From Flavobacteriales bacterium 33_180_T64 (GTDB lineage Bacteria > Bacteroidota > Bacteroidia > Flavobacteriales > Flavobacteriaceae): a stretch of 64,000 nt of DNA. Shown piece after piece: positions 26,159 to 33,189 of this stretch; the first letter of the stretch is position 1, and each line of letters starts with the position of its first letter. The position numbers were made by a program, and so were the translations under genes. A model generated the notes under the pieces. The model was given only the letters and a program-made list of their open reading frames with translations. It was not told the origin of the DNA and made no database searches. The stretch is from contig MAAQ01000009.1 in NCBI GenBank assembly GCA_002162685.1, forward strand, positions 1-64,000, in the 5' to 3' direction.

Positions 26159-28402
26159 ATGACAAGAAAGAAAAAAAGGAAATCCAATAAAGGGATTTCA
26201 AACCTTACAAATACAATTCTGAGTATTTTAAAAAAAGACAGAAACAAATCCTTTAATTATAAACAAATAGCGGCTATACTTGATGTTAACGACGCAAGTA
26301 GTAGAAATCAAATTATAAAAAAGTTACATCAATTAAAAGCCAAACAGGAAATTGAAGAAGTAGATCGTGGTAAATTTAAAGCCATTGTAAATACAGAATA
26401 TCATACAGGTATTTTGGATGCTGCTGCTAAAGGTTCAGGCTACATTATCTGCGACGATTTTGATGATGATGTGTATATAGCGTCTAATAATATTAATAGA
26501 GCCCTTGATGGCGATGAGGTCGAATTTCATGTTTATAAGCGTAGAAAACGTGGAAAACTAGAAGGTGAAATTACGCAAGTCATAAAACGCGCGAAGAGCG
26601 AATATGTTGGCGTAATTCAAATTCAATCCAATAAAAATTTCGCCTTTGTAGTGGTCGATAGTAACAAAATGTATAAAGACATCTTTGTTCCTATAAACAA
26701 AATAAACAAGGCTGAAGATGGCGATAAAGTATTAGTGTCTCTTGATGATTGGCCAGAAAAATCAGATTCTCCTAACGGAAGAGTTTTGAAGGTTTTAGGA
26801 AAACCAGGAGAACACAACACGGAGATTCACGCGATTCTTGCGGAATATGGATTGCCACTCGAGTTTCCACATGAGGTTGAAGAATTTGCAAATCAATTGG
26901 ATACGTCTATCAATGCATCAGAAATTGCGAAACGTCGCGATATGCGAAAAGATTTAACATTCACGATTGATCCAAAAGATGCTAAAGATTTTGATGATGC
27001 GTTATCGTTTAAAGTATTAAACAATGGATTGTATGAAATAGGAATTCATATAGCCGATGTATCACATTATCTGCAGGAGGGAACTGTTTTAGATGATGAA
27101 GCCTATGAACGCGCAACCTCTGTTTATCTAGTAGATAGAGTCGTGCCTATGCTTCCAGAAGTTCTATCGAATAAAGCCTGTTCATTGAGACCGCATGAAG
27201 AAAAATATACCTTCTCTGCCGTGTTTCAAATTAATGACAAGGCCGAAGTAAAAAATGAGTGGTTCGGAAGAACAGTAACCTATAGTGATGCGCGATTTGC
27301 ATATGAGGAAGCGCAGTCAATTATTGAAAATAACGTTAATTTAGATATCTCATCTCGAGCGCAGTCGAGAGATCTCATTAACACCACAATCTCAAAAGAA
27401 GTTTCACTAACAGGAAATGAATATAATACCACTCCAGAAATAGCGTTTGCTACTCTAAAACTAGACGAACTCGCTAAAATTATGAGACGTCAACGCATGA
27501 GTGATGGCGCTATTTCTTTTGATAAAGTTGAGGTAAAATTCAATTTAGATAAAGATAATAATCCGGCTGGCGTGTTTTTTAAAACAAGTAAAGATGCCAA
27601 TAAATTGATTGAAGAATTCATGTTGTTAGCCAATAGAAAGGTATCAGAATTCATTGGAAAACAGGCGCCTAAAAAAACGTTTGTATATCGTGTTCATGAC
27701 GAACCAGACGAAAGTAAGCTGGCAGCTTTACAAAATGTTGTCGGTAGATTTGGTTATAAATTGAATTTTAAAGACCGAAAAAGTGTGGCTAATTCTTTAA
27801 ATAATTTACTAAAAGAGGTACAGGGTAAAAAAGAACAAAATTTAGTAGATACCTTAACCATTAGAACCATGAGTAAGGCCGAATATACAACGCATAATAT
27901 TGGGCATTATGGTCTATCGTTTGATTACTATAGTCATTTCACATCACCTATAAGACGGTATCCAGATGTGATGGCACATCGCTTATTACAACATTATTTA
28001 GATGGTGGAAAATCGGTAAGTGAAGATGCATATGAAGATAAATGTAATCACTCAAGCAATATGGAATATCTAGCCACTAAAGCGGAAAGGGATTCCATTA
28101 AATACATGCAAATTCGTTTTATGGAAGACCATAAAGAAGAGGAATTTATTGGTGTAATTTCAGGTGTAACGGATTGGGGAATTTATGTTGAAATTATTTC
28201 TAATAAATGTGAAGGCATGGTCAGTGTTAGAGATATGAAAGATGACCATTATCAGTTTGATGAGGATCATTTTGCATTAGTTGGAAAGAACTCAAAAACC
28301 ATGTATCAACTCGGTGATGAGGTAATCGTTAAAGTGAAAAATACAGATCTGTTAAAAAAACATCTCGATTTCACATTAATTGGTAAACCCGAAGCATCCT
28401 AG
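26159..28402 (+). CDS. rnr: Ribonuclease R
   Basis: 747 residues. This processive 3'-5' exoribonuclease degrades structured RNA. Order: basic N-terminus (MTRKKKRKSNKG), winged-helix domain (about 15-75), two cold-shock domains (about 80-225), RNB catalytic domain (about 255-590) with DLTFTIDPKDAKDFDDALSF holding the metal-binding aspartates, HIADVSHYL and the FTSPIRRYPDVMAHRLL block, then an S1 domain (about 655-740). Between the EEAQSIIEN segment and the DELAKIMRRQRMSDGAISF segment sits an extra stretch of about 20-25 residues including SSRAQSRDL, encoded by a palindromic repeat. The frame is open throughout. Confidence 0.95.
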   Translation: MTRKKKRKSNKGISNLTNTILSILKKDRNKSFNYKQIAAILDVNDASSRNQIIKKLHQLKAKQEIEEVDRGKFKAIVNTEYHTGILDAAAKGSGYIICDDFDDDVYIASNNINRALDGDEVEFHVYKRRKRGKLEGEITQVIKRAKSEYVGVIQIQSNKNFAFVVVDSNKMYKDIFVPINKINKAEDGDKVLVSLDDWPEKSDSPNGRVLKVLGKPGEHNTEIHAILAEYGLPLEFPHEVEEFANQLDTSINASEIAKRRDMRKDLTFTIDPKDAKDFDDALSFKVLNNGLYEIGIHIADVSHYLQEGTVLDDEAYERATSVYLVDRVVPMLPEVLSNKACSLRPHEEKYTFSAVFQINDKAEVKNEWFGRTVTYSDARFAYEEAQSIIENNVNLDISSRAQSRDLINTTISKEVSLTGNEYNTTPEIAFATLKLDELAKIMRRQRMSDGAISFDKVEVKFNLDKDNNPAGVFFKTSKDANKLIEEFMLLANRKVSEFIGKQAPKKTFVYRVHDEPDESKLAALQNVVGRFGYKLNFKDRKSVANSLNNLLKEVQGKKEQNLVDTLTIRTMSKAEYTTHNIGHYGLSFDYYSHFTSPIRRYPDVMAHRLLQHYLDGGKSVSEDAYEDKCNHSSNMEYLATKAERDSIKYMQIRFMEDHKEEEFIGVISGVTDWGIYVEIISNKCEGMVSVRDMKDDHYQFDEDHFALVGKNSKTMYQLGDEVIVKVKNTDLLKKHLDFTLIGKPEAS
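27353..27370. repeat. Short palindromic repeat read in frame inside rnr
   Basis: TCTCGA (27353-27358) and TCGAGA (27365-27370) flank GCGCAG. The word CTCGAGCGCAGTCGAGAG is, from memory, a common dispersed intergenic palindrome in flavobacterial genomes. Here it is translated as SSRAQSRDL within the RNB domain, in a region where homologues are shorter. Confidence 0.55.
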
Positions 28403-28413
28403 AAGTTTAATTT

Positions 28414-28497
28414 GGGCGTTACCTAAAGGTCAGGCTCGCAGCACTCGTTTTTTTGTGCGACAAAAAGAACTCAAACAAATGCTTCCATCCTTAACGC
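28414..28497 (+). repeat. Structured dispersed-repeat-like element downstream of rnr
   Basis: The element begins GGGCGTTACC and ends TTAACGC; GCGTTA (28416-28421) and TAACGC (28492-28497) are inverted. Inside are a small hairpin ACCTAAAGGT (28421-28430) and a hairpin TTTTTGT / ACAAAAA (28450-28456, 28460-28466) with a GCG loop. I recall elements of this shape (GGGCGTT, small hairpin, GTCGGGCT-like word, T-rich hairpin, CCTTAACGC) recurring between genes in many Bacteroidota genomes. Only one copy is in the window, so repeat status rests on memory. Confidence 0.55.
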
Positions 28498-28544
28498 AAA
28501 TGGAAACGCTCTAAAAAAGAACTCATATTTAAAATAATTGAAAC

Positions 28545-28844
28545 ATGATTTTAACCACAACAAACACTATAGAAGACCATAAAATTAATGATTACTTAGG
28601 CATAGTAACAGGTGTAAGCGTGAACAGTAGAAAAGCGTCATTTTCTTTTAGTATGAAGAAAAGCTACCAATCGCTTGGAAACAGTATTGATGAAGTTAAA
28701 GAGGAGGCGTTCCAAAATCTAAATGAAAATGCTTTAAACCTAAATGCAAATGCCGTTGTTGGAATACGTGTTGATGTTGAGATGGTTCCCGCTACAGCAT
28801 TAATTATGGTATCAATAACTGGAACTGCAGTAAAAGTTTTATAG
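28545..28844 (+). CDS. YbjQ/UPF0145 family protein
   Basis: 99 residues, full length for this small soluble family, sometimes called heavy-metal-binding domain proteins. The pattern is recognisable: MILTTTNTIEDHKINDYLGIVTG at the start, a helix SIDEVKEEAFQNLNENALNLNANAVVGIRVDVE, and a final VSITGTAVKV strand. The family forms pentamers in solved structures; no function is firmly established. It stands between rnr with its downstream repeat and a GIN-domain gene, 58 bp from the latter. Confidence 0.85.
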   Translation: MILTTTNTIEDHKINDYLGIVTGVSVNSRKASFSFSMKKSYQSLGNSIDEVKEEAFQNLNENALNLNANAVVGIRVDVEMVPATALIMVSITGTAVKVL

Positions 28845-28902
28845 TTTTGTAAATGGAATGGGTTTTGATAGTAAACCAACGAACAATTAATTTATTAGAA
28901 AA

Positions 28903-29574
28903 ATGAAAAAATTAACAATTTTATGTACCATGCTTTTCTCAGTACTAGTAATGGCTCAAGATCCAATTGAAAAAACAGTTGGAGAATTCTCTACCCTTAA
29001 AGTTTATGATTTAATTGAAGTAAAAATGATTAAATCAGATATAGACAAAATAATTATTACAGGTAAAAATGCTGAAGATGTAAATGTTGTTAATAAAAAG
29101 GGCACGCTCAAAATTAAAATGAAATTTGAGGAAATTTTTGATGGTAATAATACGTCTGTGACCCTTTATTATACAAACATTGAAACAGTTGATGCTAATG
29201 AAGGTGCGTTTATTAGTTTTGAGGACATAATTGAACAATTTGAAATTGATTTCAAGACTCAAGAAGGAGGCACAATTAAAGCAGACTTAAAAGTTAGTTA
29301 TGCTAATTTACGCGCTGTAACTGGAGGGGTTATTGAAACCAGTGGAACTGCTAAGAATCAAGACATATCGCTTTATACCGGAGGCATCTTTAAGGGAGAA
29401 ACCTGTATAAGCGAACACACAGAAGTTTCAATTAAGGCCGCAGGTGAGGCGCATGTAAATGCCTCAGAAGGTGTTGATGTTAAAATTAGAGCAGGCGGCG
29501 ATGTATATATTTATGGTAATCCTAAAAAGGTAGATGAAAGCCGCGTATTTGGTGGCAGAATAAAACACATGTAA
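28903..29574 (+). CDS. GIN-domain (DUF2807) secreted protein
   Basis: 223 residues. A signal peptide (MKKLTILCTMLFSVLVMAQ) is followed by a beta-helix-like repeat region with the head-GIN pattern: FSTLKVYDLIEVKMIKSDID near the start, then repeated short strands such as ANLRAVTGGVIETSGTA, DISLYTGGIFKGE and VKIRAGGDVYIYGNP. The end, GNPKKVDESRVFGGRIKHM, is typical. The family was named as a putative autotransporter adhesin head but is usually free-standing in Bacteroidota and of unknown role. It is probably periplasmic or surface-exposed. Confidence 0.87.
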   Translation: MKKLTILCTMLFSVLVMAQDPIEKTVGEFSTLKVYDLIEVKMIKSDIDKIIITGKNAEDVNVVNKKGTLKIKMKFEEIFDGNNTSVTLYYTNIETVDANEGAFISFEDIIEQFEIDFKTQEGGTIKADLKVSYANLRAVTGGVIETSGTAKNQDISLYTGGIFKGETCISEHTEVSIKAAGEAHVNASEGVDVKIRAGGDVYIYGNPKKVDESRVFGGRIKHM

Positions 29575-29591
29575 AATTCACTTTGTTTTCC

Positions 29592-29599
29592 TAAATTTG
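29592..29599 (+). promoter_or_regulatory. -7 promoter element of the LysE-type gene
   Basis: TAAATTTG, an exact TAnnTTTG match, 19 nt upstream of the start codon at 29619. Confidence 0.65.
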
Positions 29600-29618
29600 T
29601 GAAAACAGTTTTTCTTTT

Positions 29619-30308
29619 ATGATTGACACTATTTTAGCGGCGATTCCTTTTGGAATTATTCTTTCTTTTACAATTGGCCCTGTGTTTTTTGTACTACTGG
29701 AAACTAGTGCCACCAAAGGGTTCAAGAGTGCTTTAATTTTTGATTCTGGTGTTATTCTTGCAGATATGCTTTTTATTATAGTGGCGTTTTATAGCACCAA
29801 TAAATTGGTGGAAAAAATTAAAGACGATCCTAGCTTTTTAATTTTTGGAGGCGTTTTGTTAACTGCCTATGGTGTTATTTCCTTCTTAAAAACTTCGAAA
29901 TCCTTTCGTGCTATCGTGAAAGAGTATCATAAAATTGAATTTCAAAAAAATTATGGTAAGCTCTTTATGAAGGGATTCCTATTGAATTTTATTAACATTG
30001 GTGTCTTATTGGGTTGGTTGGGTTTTATCATCATTGGAAATTCGATCACTGATTCTCAGGATGAGGTTTATGTTTTTTTAAGCACCATTTTGGTTGTTTA
30101 CTTTTTAGTAGATCTAATTAAGATTGCAGCGGCTAAGAAATTAAAGAATAAATTAACACCGCGTCGCATATTTAAATCTAAGAAAATAATAGCGCTTGTC
30201 ATTCTAGGATTTGGTGTATTACTCTTGGTACAAGGGTTTTTCCCAGAAGAAAAACAAAAACTTAAGGAAAAAATAGAACAAATTAATCCCATCAAGCAAC
30301 AGGCATAA
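29619..30308 (+). CDS. LysE-family transporter
   Basis: 229 residues with six predicted membrane helices (about 3-27, 38-60, 68-88, 115-140, 148-168, 190-208). The N-terminal AIPFGIILSFTIGPVFFVLLETSATKGFKSA segment is the LysE/RhtB family signature (family form: P-G-P near the first helix, here IGPVF). Members export amino acids and related small molecules across the inner membrane. The substrate is not predictable. Its C-terminus is a charged tail (EEKQKLKEKIEQINP). The stop is immediately followed by the first decayed tRNA-Cys-like copy. Confidence 0.85.
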   Translation: MIDTILAAIPFGIILSFTIGPVFFVLLETSATKGFKSALIFDSGVILADMLFIIVAFYSTNKLVEKIKDDPSFLIFGGVLLTAYGVISFLKTSKSFRAIVKEYHKIEFQKNYGKLFMKGFLLNFINIGVLLGWLGFIIIGNSITDSQDEVYVFLSTILVVYFLVDLIKIAAAKKLKNKLTPRRIFKSKKIIALVILGFGVLLLVQGFFPEEKQKLKEKIEQINPIKQQA

Positions 30309-30406
30309 AAAAACCTTAAGAAACCTTAGGATGTTGAATAATATAGCGGATTCAAACGATAGGCTTAGCCCAAGTCTTTGATTGGTCAATTTAGTTTTAT
30401 AAAAAT
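30306..30406 (-). pseudogene. Decayed tRNA-Cys 3' part plus terminator, copy A
   Basis: The order AAACCTTAAG...CTTAGG (terminator-like) then TAGCGGATTCAAACG (like TAGCGGATTCGAACCG in the intact tRNA-Cys) then an AT-rich tail AGTTTTATAAAAATT. It is about 100 bp and very like copy B at 30950-31050, including the shared AGCGGA.TCAAACGATA.GCTTAGC core. Copies A and B lie as direct repeats on either side of the lipoprotein gene. It cannot fold as a functional tRNA. Confidence 0.65.
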
Positions 30407-30828
30407 TGTTGGCGATAATTTGACGCAACCCTTTTAATCTTTTAACATCTACCTTTTATAAGAACCAAATAAAAGAACTTATGAAAATTAAATTTTTGAT
30501 TTTACTTTTCGCTATGGGATTTGGATTGCTGTCAAGCTGTAAAAGTAATGATGACACGGAGTTAGAACTTGAATTCGAGTCAACCGCTATAATTTTAGGT
30601 TTTGATATAGCTCTTTGTCCATGTTGTGGAGGCTGGATAATAAATATTGATGAACAAGAATCAGATAATCGTTTTTCAGAATTACCTCAAGACTCAAATA
30701 TTGATTTAGAAAACGCTATATTTCCTATTTCTGTCAAATTAAACTGGTCAGAATCCGATGCCTTCTGTGGAATTGGGATTGTTATTGAATCCATTGAATT
30801 AATAGAATAAATAAAACTATCGCCGACA
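30407..30828 (+). mobile_element. Candidate single-gene cassette with inverted ends
   Basis: TGTTGGCGATA (30407-30417) and TATCGCCGACA (30818-30828) form an 11-bp inverted repeat with one mismatch, bracketing exactly one lipoprotein gene (30481-30810). Outside the right end, a nested hairpin follows at 30841-30884, then copy B of the decayed tRNA-Cys sequence, while copy A precedes the left end. This gives inverted ends nested within about 100-bp direct repeats, downstream of tRNA-Cys. There is no recombinase. Mobility is inference; I recall GTTGGCGA... / ...CGCCGACAACGTGTA boundaries around lone accessory genes in other Bacteroidota. Confidence 0.45.
30481..30810 (+). CDS. Hypothetical lipoprotein with CPCCGG motif
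   Basis: 109 residues. A clear lipoprotein signal (LLFAMGFGLLSSC, Cys20) is followed by an acidic linker (NDDTELELEFEST) and a small domain with LCPCCGGWIINIDEQ (Cys57, Cys59 and Cys60 region) and one later Cys in ESDAFCGIGI. Paired cysteines might form a disulfide or bind metal, but I do not recognise the family. It is likely anchored in the envelope. The gene is alone within the inverted-repeat-bounded segment and has no TAnnTTTG element directly upstream. It is probably an accessory gene. Confidence 0.75.
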   Translation: MKIKFLILLFAMGFGLLSSCKSNDDTELELEFESTAIILGFDIALCPCCGGWIINIDEQESDNRFSELPQDSNIDLENAIFPISVKLNWSESDAFCGIGIVIESIELIE

Positions 30829-30884
30829 ACGTGTAGAATCAATTACTTCTGAATTTCCTACTCGGAAAATTCTCGAAAGTAATT
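30829..30884. repeat. Nested hairpin next to the cassette end
   Basis: ACGTGTAGAAT (30829-30839) leads into an arm AATTACTT (30841-30848) that pairs with AAGTAATT (30877-30884); inside, GAATTTCC (30851-30858) pairs with GGAAAATTC (30864-30872) with one bulge. The same lead word and an inner hairpin with TTTCC and GGAAAA arms occur at 105-145, near the other tRNA gene of the window. Confidence 0.55.
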
Positions 30885-30949
30885 AACTTGTGTCTTCATC
30901 TGGAAATTCTAAACGAATTTCCCTTTACGAATCATACACGAATACGATT

Positions 30950-31050
30950 GAAAATCTTCAAGAGTACTTGGGTTATTAAATATACCAGCGGAATCAAACG
31001 ATAAGCTTAGCACAAGTTTTTTTATGATTAATTAAGTTTTCATAAAAATT
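30950..31050 (-). pseudogene. Decayed tRNA-Cys 3' part plus terminator, copy B
   Basis: It reads AAAATCTTCAAGAGTACTTGG (terminator-like), then CCAGCGGAATCAAACGATAAG and a tail AAGTTTTCATAAAAATTT. It matches copy A over about 100 bp with scattered changes and lacks most of the tRNA body. The gap 30885-30949 between the hairpin and this copy shows no other feature. Confidence 0.65.
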
Positions 31051-31054
31051 TAAA

Positions 31055-31140
31055 ATAAAAATCCTCAAGAGAACTTGAAGGTTAGTTGAAGTGTCTAGCG
31101 GAATTCATAATAATATTTGTAGAAGGTTTTGCTAGGGCTT
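31055..31140 (-). pseudogene. Decayed tRNA-Cys copy C
   Basis: The best preserved copy: ATCCTCAAGAGAACTTGAAGG (terminator hairpin), GTGTCTAGCGGAATTC (intact gene: GCGTCTAGCGGATTCG), then TGTAGAAGGTTTTGC, identical to the anticodon-arm side of the real gene, after which homology stops at CTAGGGC. The T-arm and acceptor pairing are lost, so it is not functional. Confidence 0.75.
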
Positions 31141-31164
31141 ATTTAATTTTTATAAAATTATAAA

Positions 31165-31198
31165 TAAAAAAACCCTCAAGAAAAACTTGAAGGTTTTT
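31165..31198 (-). terminator. Terminator of tRNA-Cys
   Basis: On the minus strand, AAAAACCTTCAAG pairs with CTTGAGGGTTTTT around a short T-rich loop and is followed by T-rich sequence. It begins 2 nt past the tRNA 3' end. Confidence 0.85.
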
Positions 31199-31199
31199 G

Positions 31200-31270
31200 A
31201 GGCGTCTAGCGGATTCGAACCGCTGTAGAAGGTTTTGCAGACCTCTGCCTAGCCACTCGGCCAAGACGCC
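31200..31270 (-). tRNA. tRNA-Cys (GCA)
   Basis: The cloverleaf is read on the minus strand: acceptor GGCGTCT pairs with AGACGCC, the anticodon loop is CTGCAAA with anticodon GCA at 31238-31236, the T-arm has GCGGTTCGAATCCGC, and the discriminator base is U, as required for Cys. CCA is not encoded. A -7 promoter element lies 12 nt upstream. Three decayed partial copies of its 3' portion lie downstream at 30306-31140. Confidence 0.96.
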
Positions 31271-31282
31271 TTATAAGGACAG

Positions 31283-31290
31283 CAAATGTA
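31283..31290 (-). promoter_or_regulatory. -7 promoter element of tRNA-Cys
   Basis: On the minus strand TACATTTG followed by C, an exact TAnnTTTG match, 12 nt upstream of the mature tRNA 5' end. Confidence 0.65.
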
Positions 31291-31314
31291 AAAAAAATAA
31301 AGAGTTTACACTAC

Positions 31315-31683
31315 TTACTCTTGCTTTTTTCTCTTTTCGGTCATTTTTATCGTTACCATTTCAACATCACCACCAATTGGAGGGTTTAATTTACTAATCC
31401 AAACGGTAGCTTTAGTAACATGCTCATCTTCATGAAAAATACGATTTAATACCCGTTTAGCAACTGTTTCTAATAAATGTGATGGCTTAGACATCTCTTC
31501 TCGGATGACCTTATTTAGAAACACATAATCAACTGTATCCCTTAGTTTATCCGATTTAGCTGATATTTGTAAATTAGCGCTTACTTCTAAATCTACACGA
31601 TAATCGCTTCCTATTTTTGATTCTTCTTCTAAACAACCGTGATACGCAAACACACGTATATTTTCAACTTTTATTATTCCCAT
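31315..31683 (-). CDS. folB: Dihydroneopterin aldolase
   Basis: 122 residues, the normal size. It converts 7,8-dihydroneopterin to 6-hydroxymethyl-dihydropterin in folate synthesis. Motifs: IRVFAYHGCLEEESKIGSDY (about 9-28, the pterin-binding and catalytic region with the conserved HG and E), LRDTVDYVFLNKVIREEM, SHLLETVAKRVL, and a final KLNPPIGGDVEMVTIKM containing the conserved Lys-x-x-P-P. The gene stands alone between tRNA-Cys and the T9SS hydrolase. Its -7 element ends only 4 nt from the ATG. Confidence 0.94.
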   Translation of the reverse strand: MGIIKVENIRVFAYHGCLEEESKIGSDYRVDLEVSANLQISAKSDKLRDTVDYVFLNKVIREEMSKPSHLLETVAKRVLNRIFHEDEHVTKATVWISKLNPPIGGDVEMVTIKMTEKRKKQE

Positions 31684-31687
31684 AATG

Positions 31688-31695
31688 CAAATTTA
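31688..31695 (-). promoter_or_regulatory. -7 promoter element of folB
   Basis: On the minus strand TAAATTTG followed by C, an exact match, ending 4 nt upstream of the ATG at 31683. The transcript is probably leaderless or nearly so. Confidence 0.65.
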
Positions 31696-31790
31696 AAAGA
31701 ATCGTCTATTTAAGTACTAAAATAGTAAGAAACATTACTAAGAACCTCGGATTAGTTGGTTTTCATAACATGAAGTCGGATAACAAAAGA

Positions 31791-33023
31791 CTATTGCTTG
31801 ATAATTTTAATAATCTTCGTGGAAGATGAATTTGAAATTTTTAAGAAATAGGTGCCTTTTGCAACATCAAAGAGTGAAAGAGAATTAGTTGAGTTATCAA
31901 AGTGTTTAATCTTTTGACCTAACAAATTTAGTAAGGTTATATTGGTGTCGATATTTTTAATGCCATCAATATGAAGCGTTCCTGTTACTGGATTTGGATG
32001 GACAGATATATCAGTAGTCTCAATATCCAAAATATGTAGTGATGTGATGCTTATGGTTTTAGTGAATATGTGTTCTCGACCACATTTTGAAATTGTTAAT
32101 GTTACTTCAAAATCCCCTAGTTCGGTATAGGAGTGTGTTGGGCTTTGATCTACCGACATACTTTCGTCCCCAAAATTCCAAATATGAGTATCGGCATCTA
32201 TATTATTAAAACTAAAATCAACAGAATTATCAGTGATATTTTCAGTGAAATACCCGGTAAAATCATAATCATTTAGTGTATCATAAACAACGCTTTTAAC
32301 GGTGTTTTTAATAGTGTTTGCGTCAGCTTCCGATAAGGTATAGTTATAGGTAACATTGGTTGGGTCATTATTAAAAAATAAGGTGTAAAATGTAACTGCC
32401 GCGGCATATGATCCAATTTGCGATGGGTGAGAACCATCACTAGCGTATAAATCTAGAGCAGGAAAATTAGCTCTCAAATAACGCCACACAGTACCTACTG
32501 GAGACACTAAACTGTTATTTTGTTCTGCTAGAACCTGATAATTTGCAGCCAGAGCATCGTCCATACCTTCATAAGTACAAATCCAAGGAAAATCATCACA
32601 GCCAGGAGAAGGAAAGCCATTTTCTCGCCCCCAAGTCTGAAAGAATACTGGCTGGATACAGGCATCATTAGCCTTTATTTTATCTACCAGTTGCGCTGCA
32701 AAAGGGTCTACTTCGGTATCGAAAATGGGTCCAGTTAGAGACACTTCGACACTTTGACCCTGTAAAGTTACAAAATCCCAATTTTCAGAATTTATCTTAT
32801 TCTCTAAAGTAATATTAACAGCGTGATTTAAAAACCGCTGCCCACCAGGTGTGTGTGAATCGTAAATAAAAGCATTACCTGTCGATTCCGCTACATGATA
32901 TGTTAGTAAGGCCAAATTGTTACCCGCGGTGTAACTATTACCAACAAATAATATTTTTTTTTGTTGAGAAAAAGATGAATAGGCAAATGAAAGAAGAATA
33001 ATTGATAGTGTGATTTTTTTCAT
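31791..33023 (-). CDS. T9SS-secreted SGNH/GDSL-like hydrolase with PKD domain
   Basis: 410 residues. Signal peptide (MKKITLSIILLSFAYSSFSQ); SGNH-like domain (about 23-235) with nucleophile Ser30 in FVGNSYTAG and the Asp196/His199 pair in SDGSHPSQIGSY; a PKD domain (about 245-325; THIWNFGDESMSVDQSPTHSY); and a type A sorting domain (about 335-410; HPNPVTGTLHIDG...LNLLGQKI...GTYFLKISN). It should cross the outer membrane by the type IX system and act on an ester-linked substrate such as an acylated polysaccharide. It proves that this organism uses T9SS sorting. The promoter element is 7 nt upstream of the start. Confidence 0.9.
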   Translation of the reverse strand: MKKITLSIILLSFAYSSFSQQKKILFVGNSYTAGNNLALLTYHVAESTGNAFIYDSHTPGGQRFLNHAVNITLENKINSENWDFVTLQGQSVEVSLTGPIFDTEVDPFAAQLVDKIKANDACIQPVFFQTWGRENGFPSPGCDDFPWICTYEGMDDALAANYQVLAEQNNSLVSPVGTVWRYLRANFPALDLYASDGSHPSQIGSYAAAVTFYTLFFNNDPTNVTYNYTLSEADANTIKNTVKSVVYDTLNDYDFTGYFTENITDNSVDFSFNNIDADTHIWNFGDESMSVDQSPTHSYTELGDFEVTLTISKCGREHIFTKTISITSLHILDIETTDISVHPNPVTGTLHIDGIKNIDTNITLLNLLGQKIKHFDNSTNSLSLFDVAKGTYFLKISNSSSTKIIKIIKQ

Positions 33024-33030
33024 AACAGAA

Positions 33031-33038
33031 CAAAATTA
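33031..33038 (-). promoter_or_regulatory. -7 promoter element of the SGNH hydrolase gene
   Basis: On the minus strand TAATTTTG, an exact TAnnTTTG match, ending 7 nt upstream of the ATG at 33023. Confidence 0.6.
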
Positions 33039-33146
33039 GACATTATAAACACAATGATAGAATAATTATAAAGTATCTAAATTTTGGAAAGTTTTAATTT
33101 GATATTTGATACAAATTATTTTGCTCTAGTTTCAACTAAAATTGCC

Positions 33147-33154
33147 TAATTTTG
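33147..33154 (+). promoter_or_regulatory. Promoter of glnS
   Basis: TAATTTTG followed by CC, an exact TAnnTTTG match, 35 nt before the glnS ATG. A TTG at 33121-33123 is a possible -33 element with 23 bp of spacing. Confidence 0.65.
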
Positions 33155-33189
33155 CCGAATGGAATTGGTATCATAACTTATAATTATTT

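Noticed and set aside
31197-31397. Plus-strand frame over tRNA-Cys and the folB 3' end
   Set aside because: It overlaps a tRNA and a conserved gene and has no coding character of its own.
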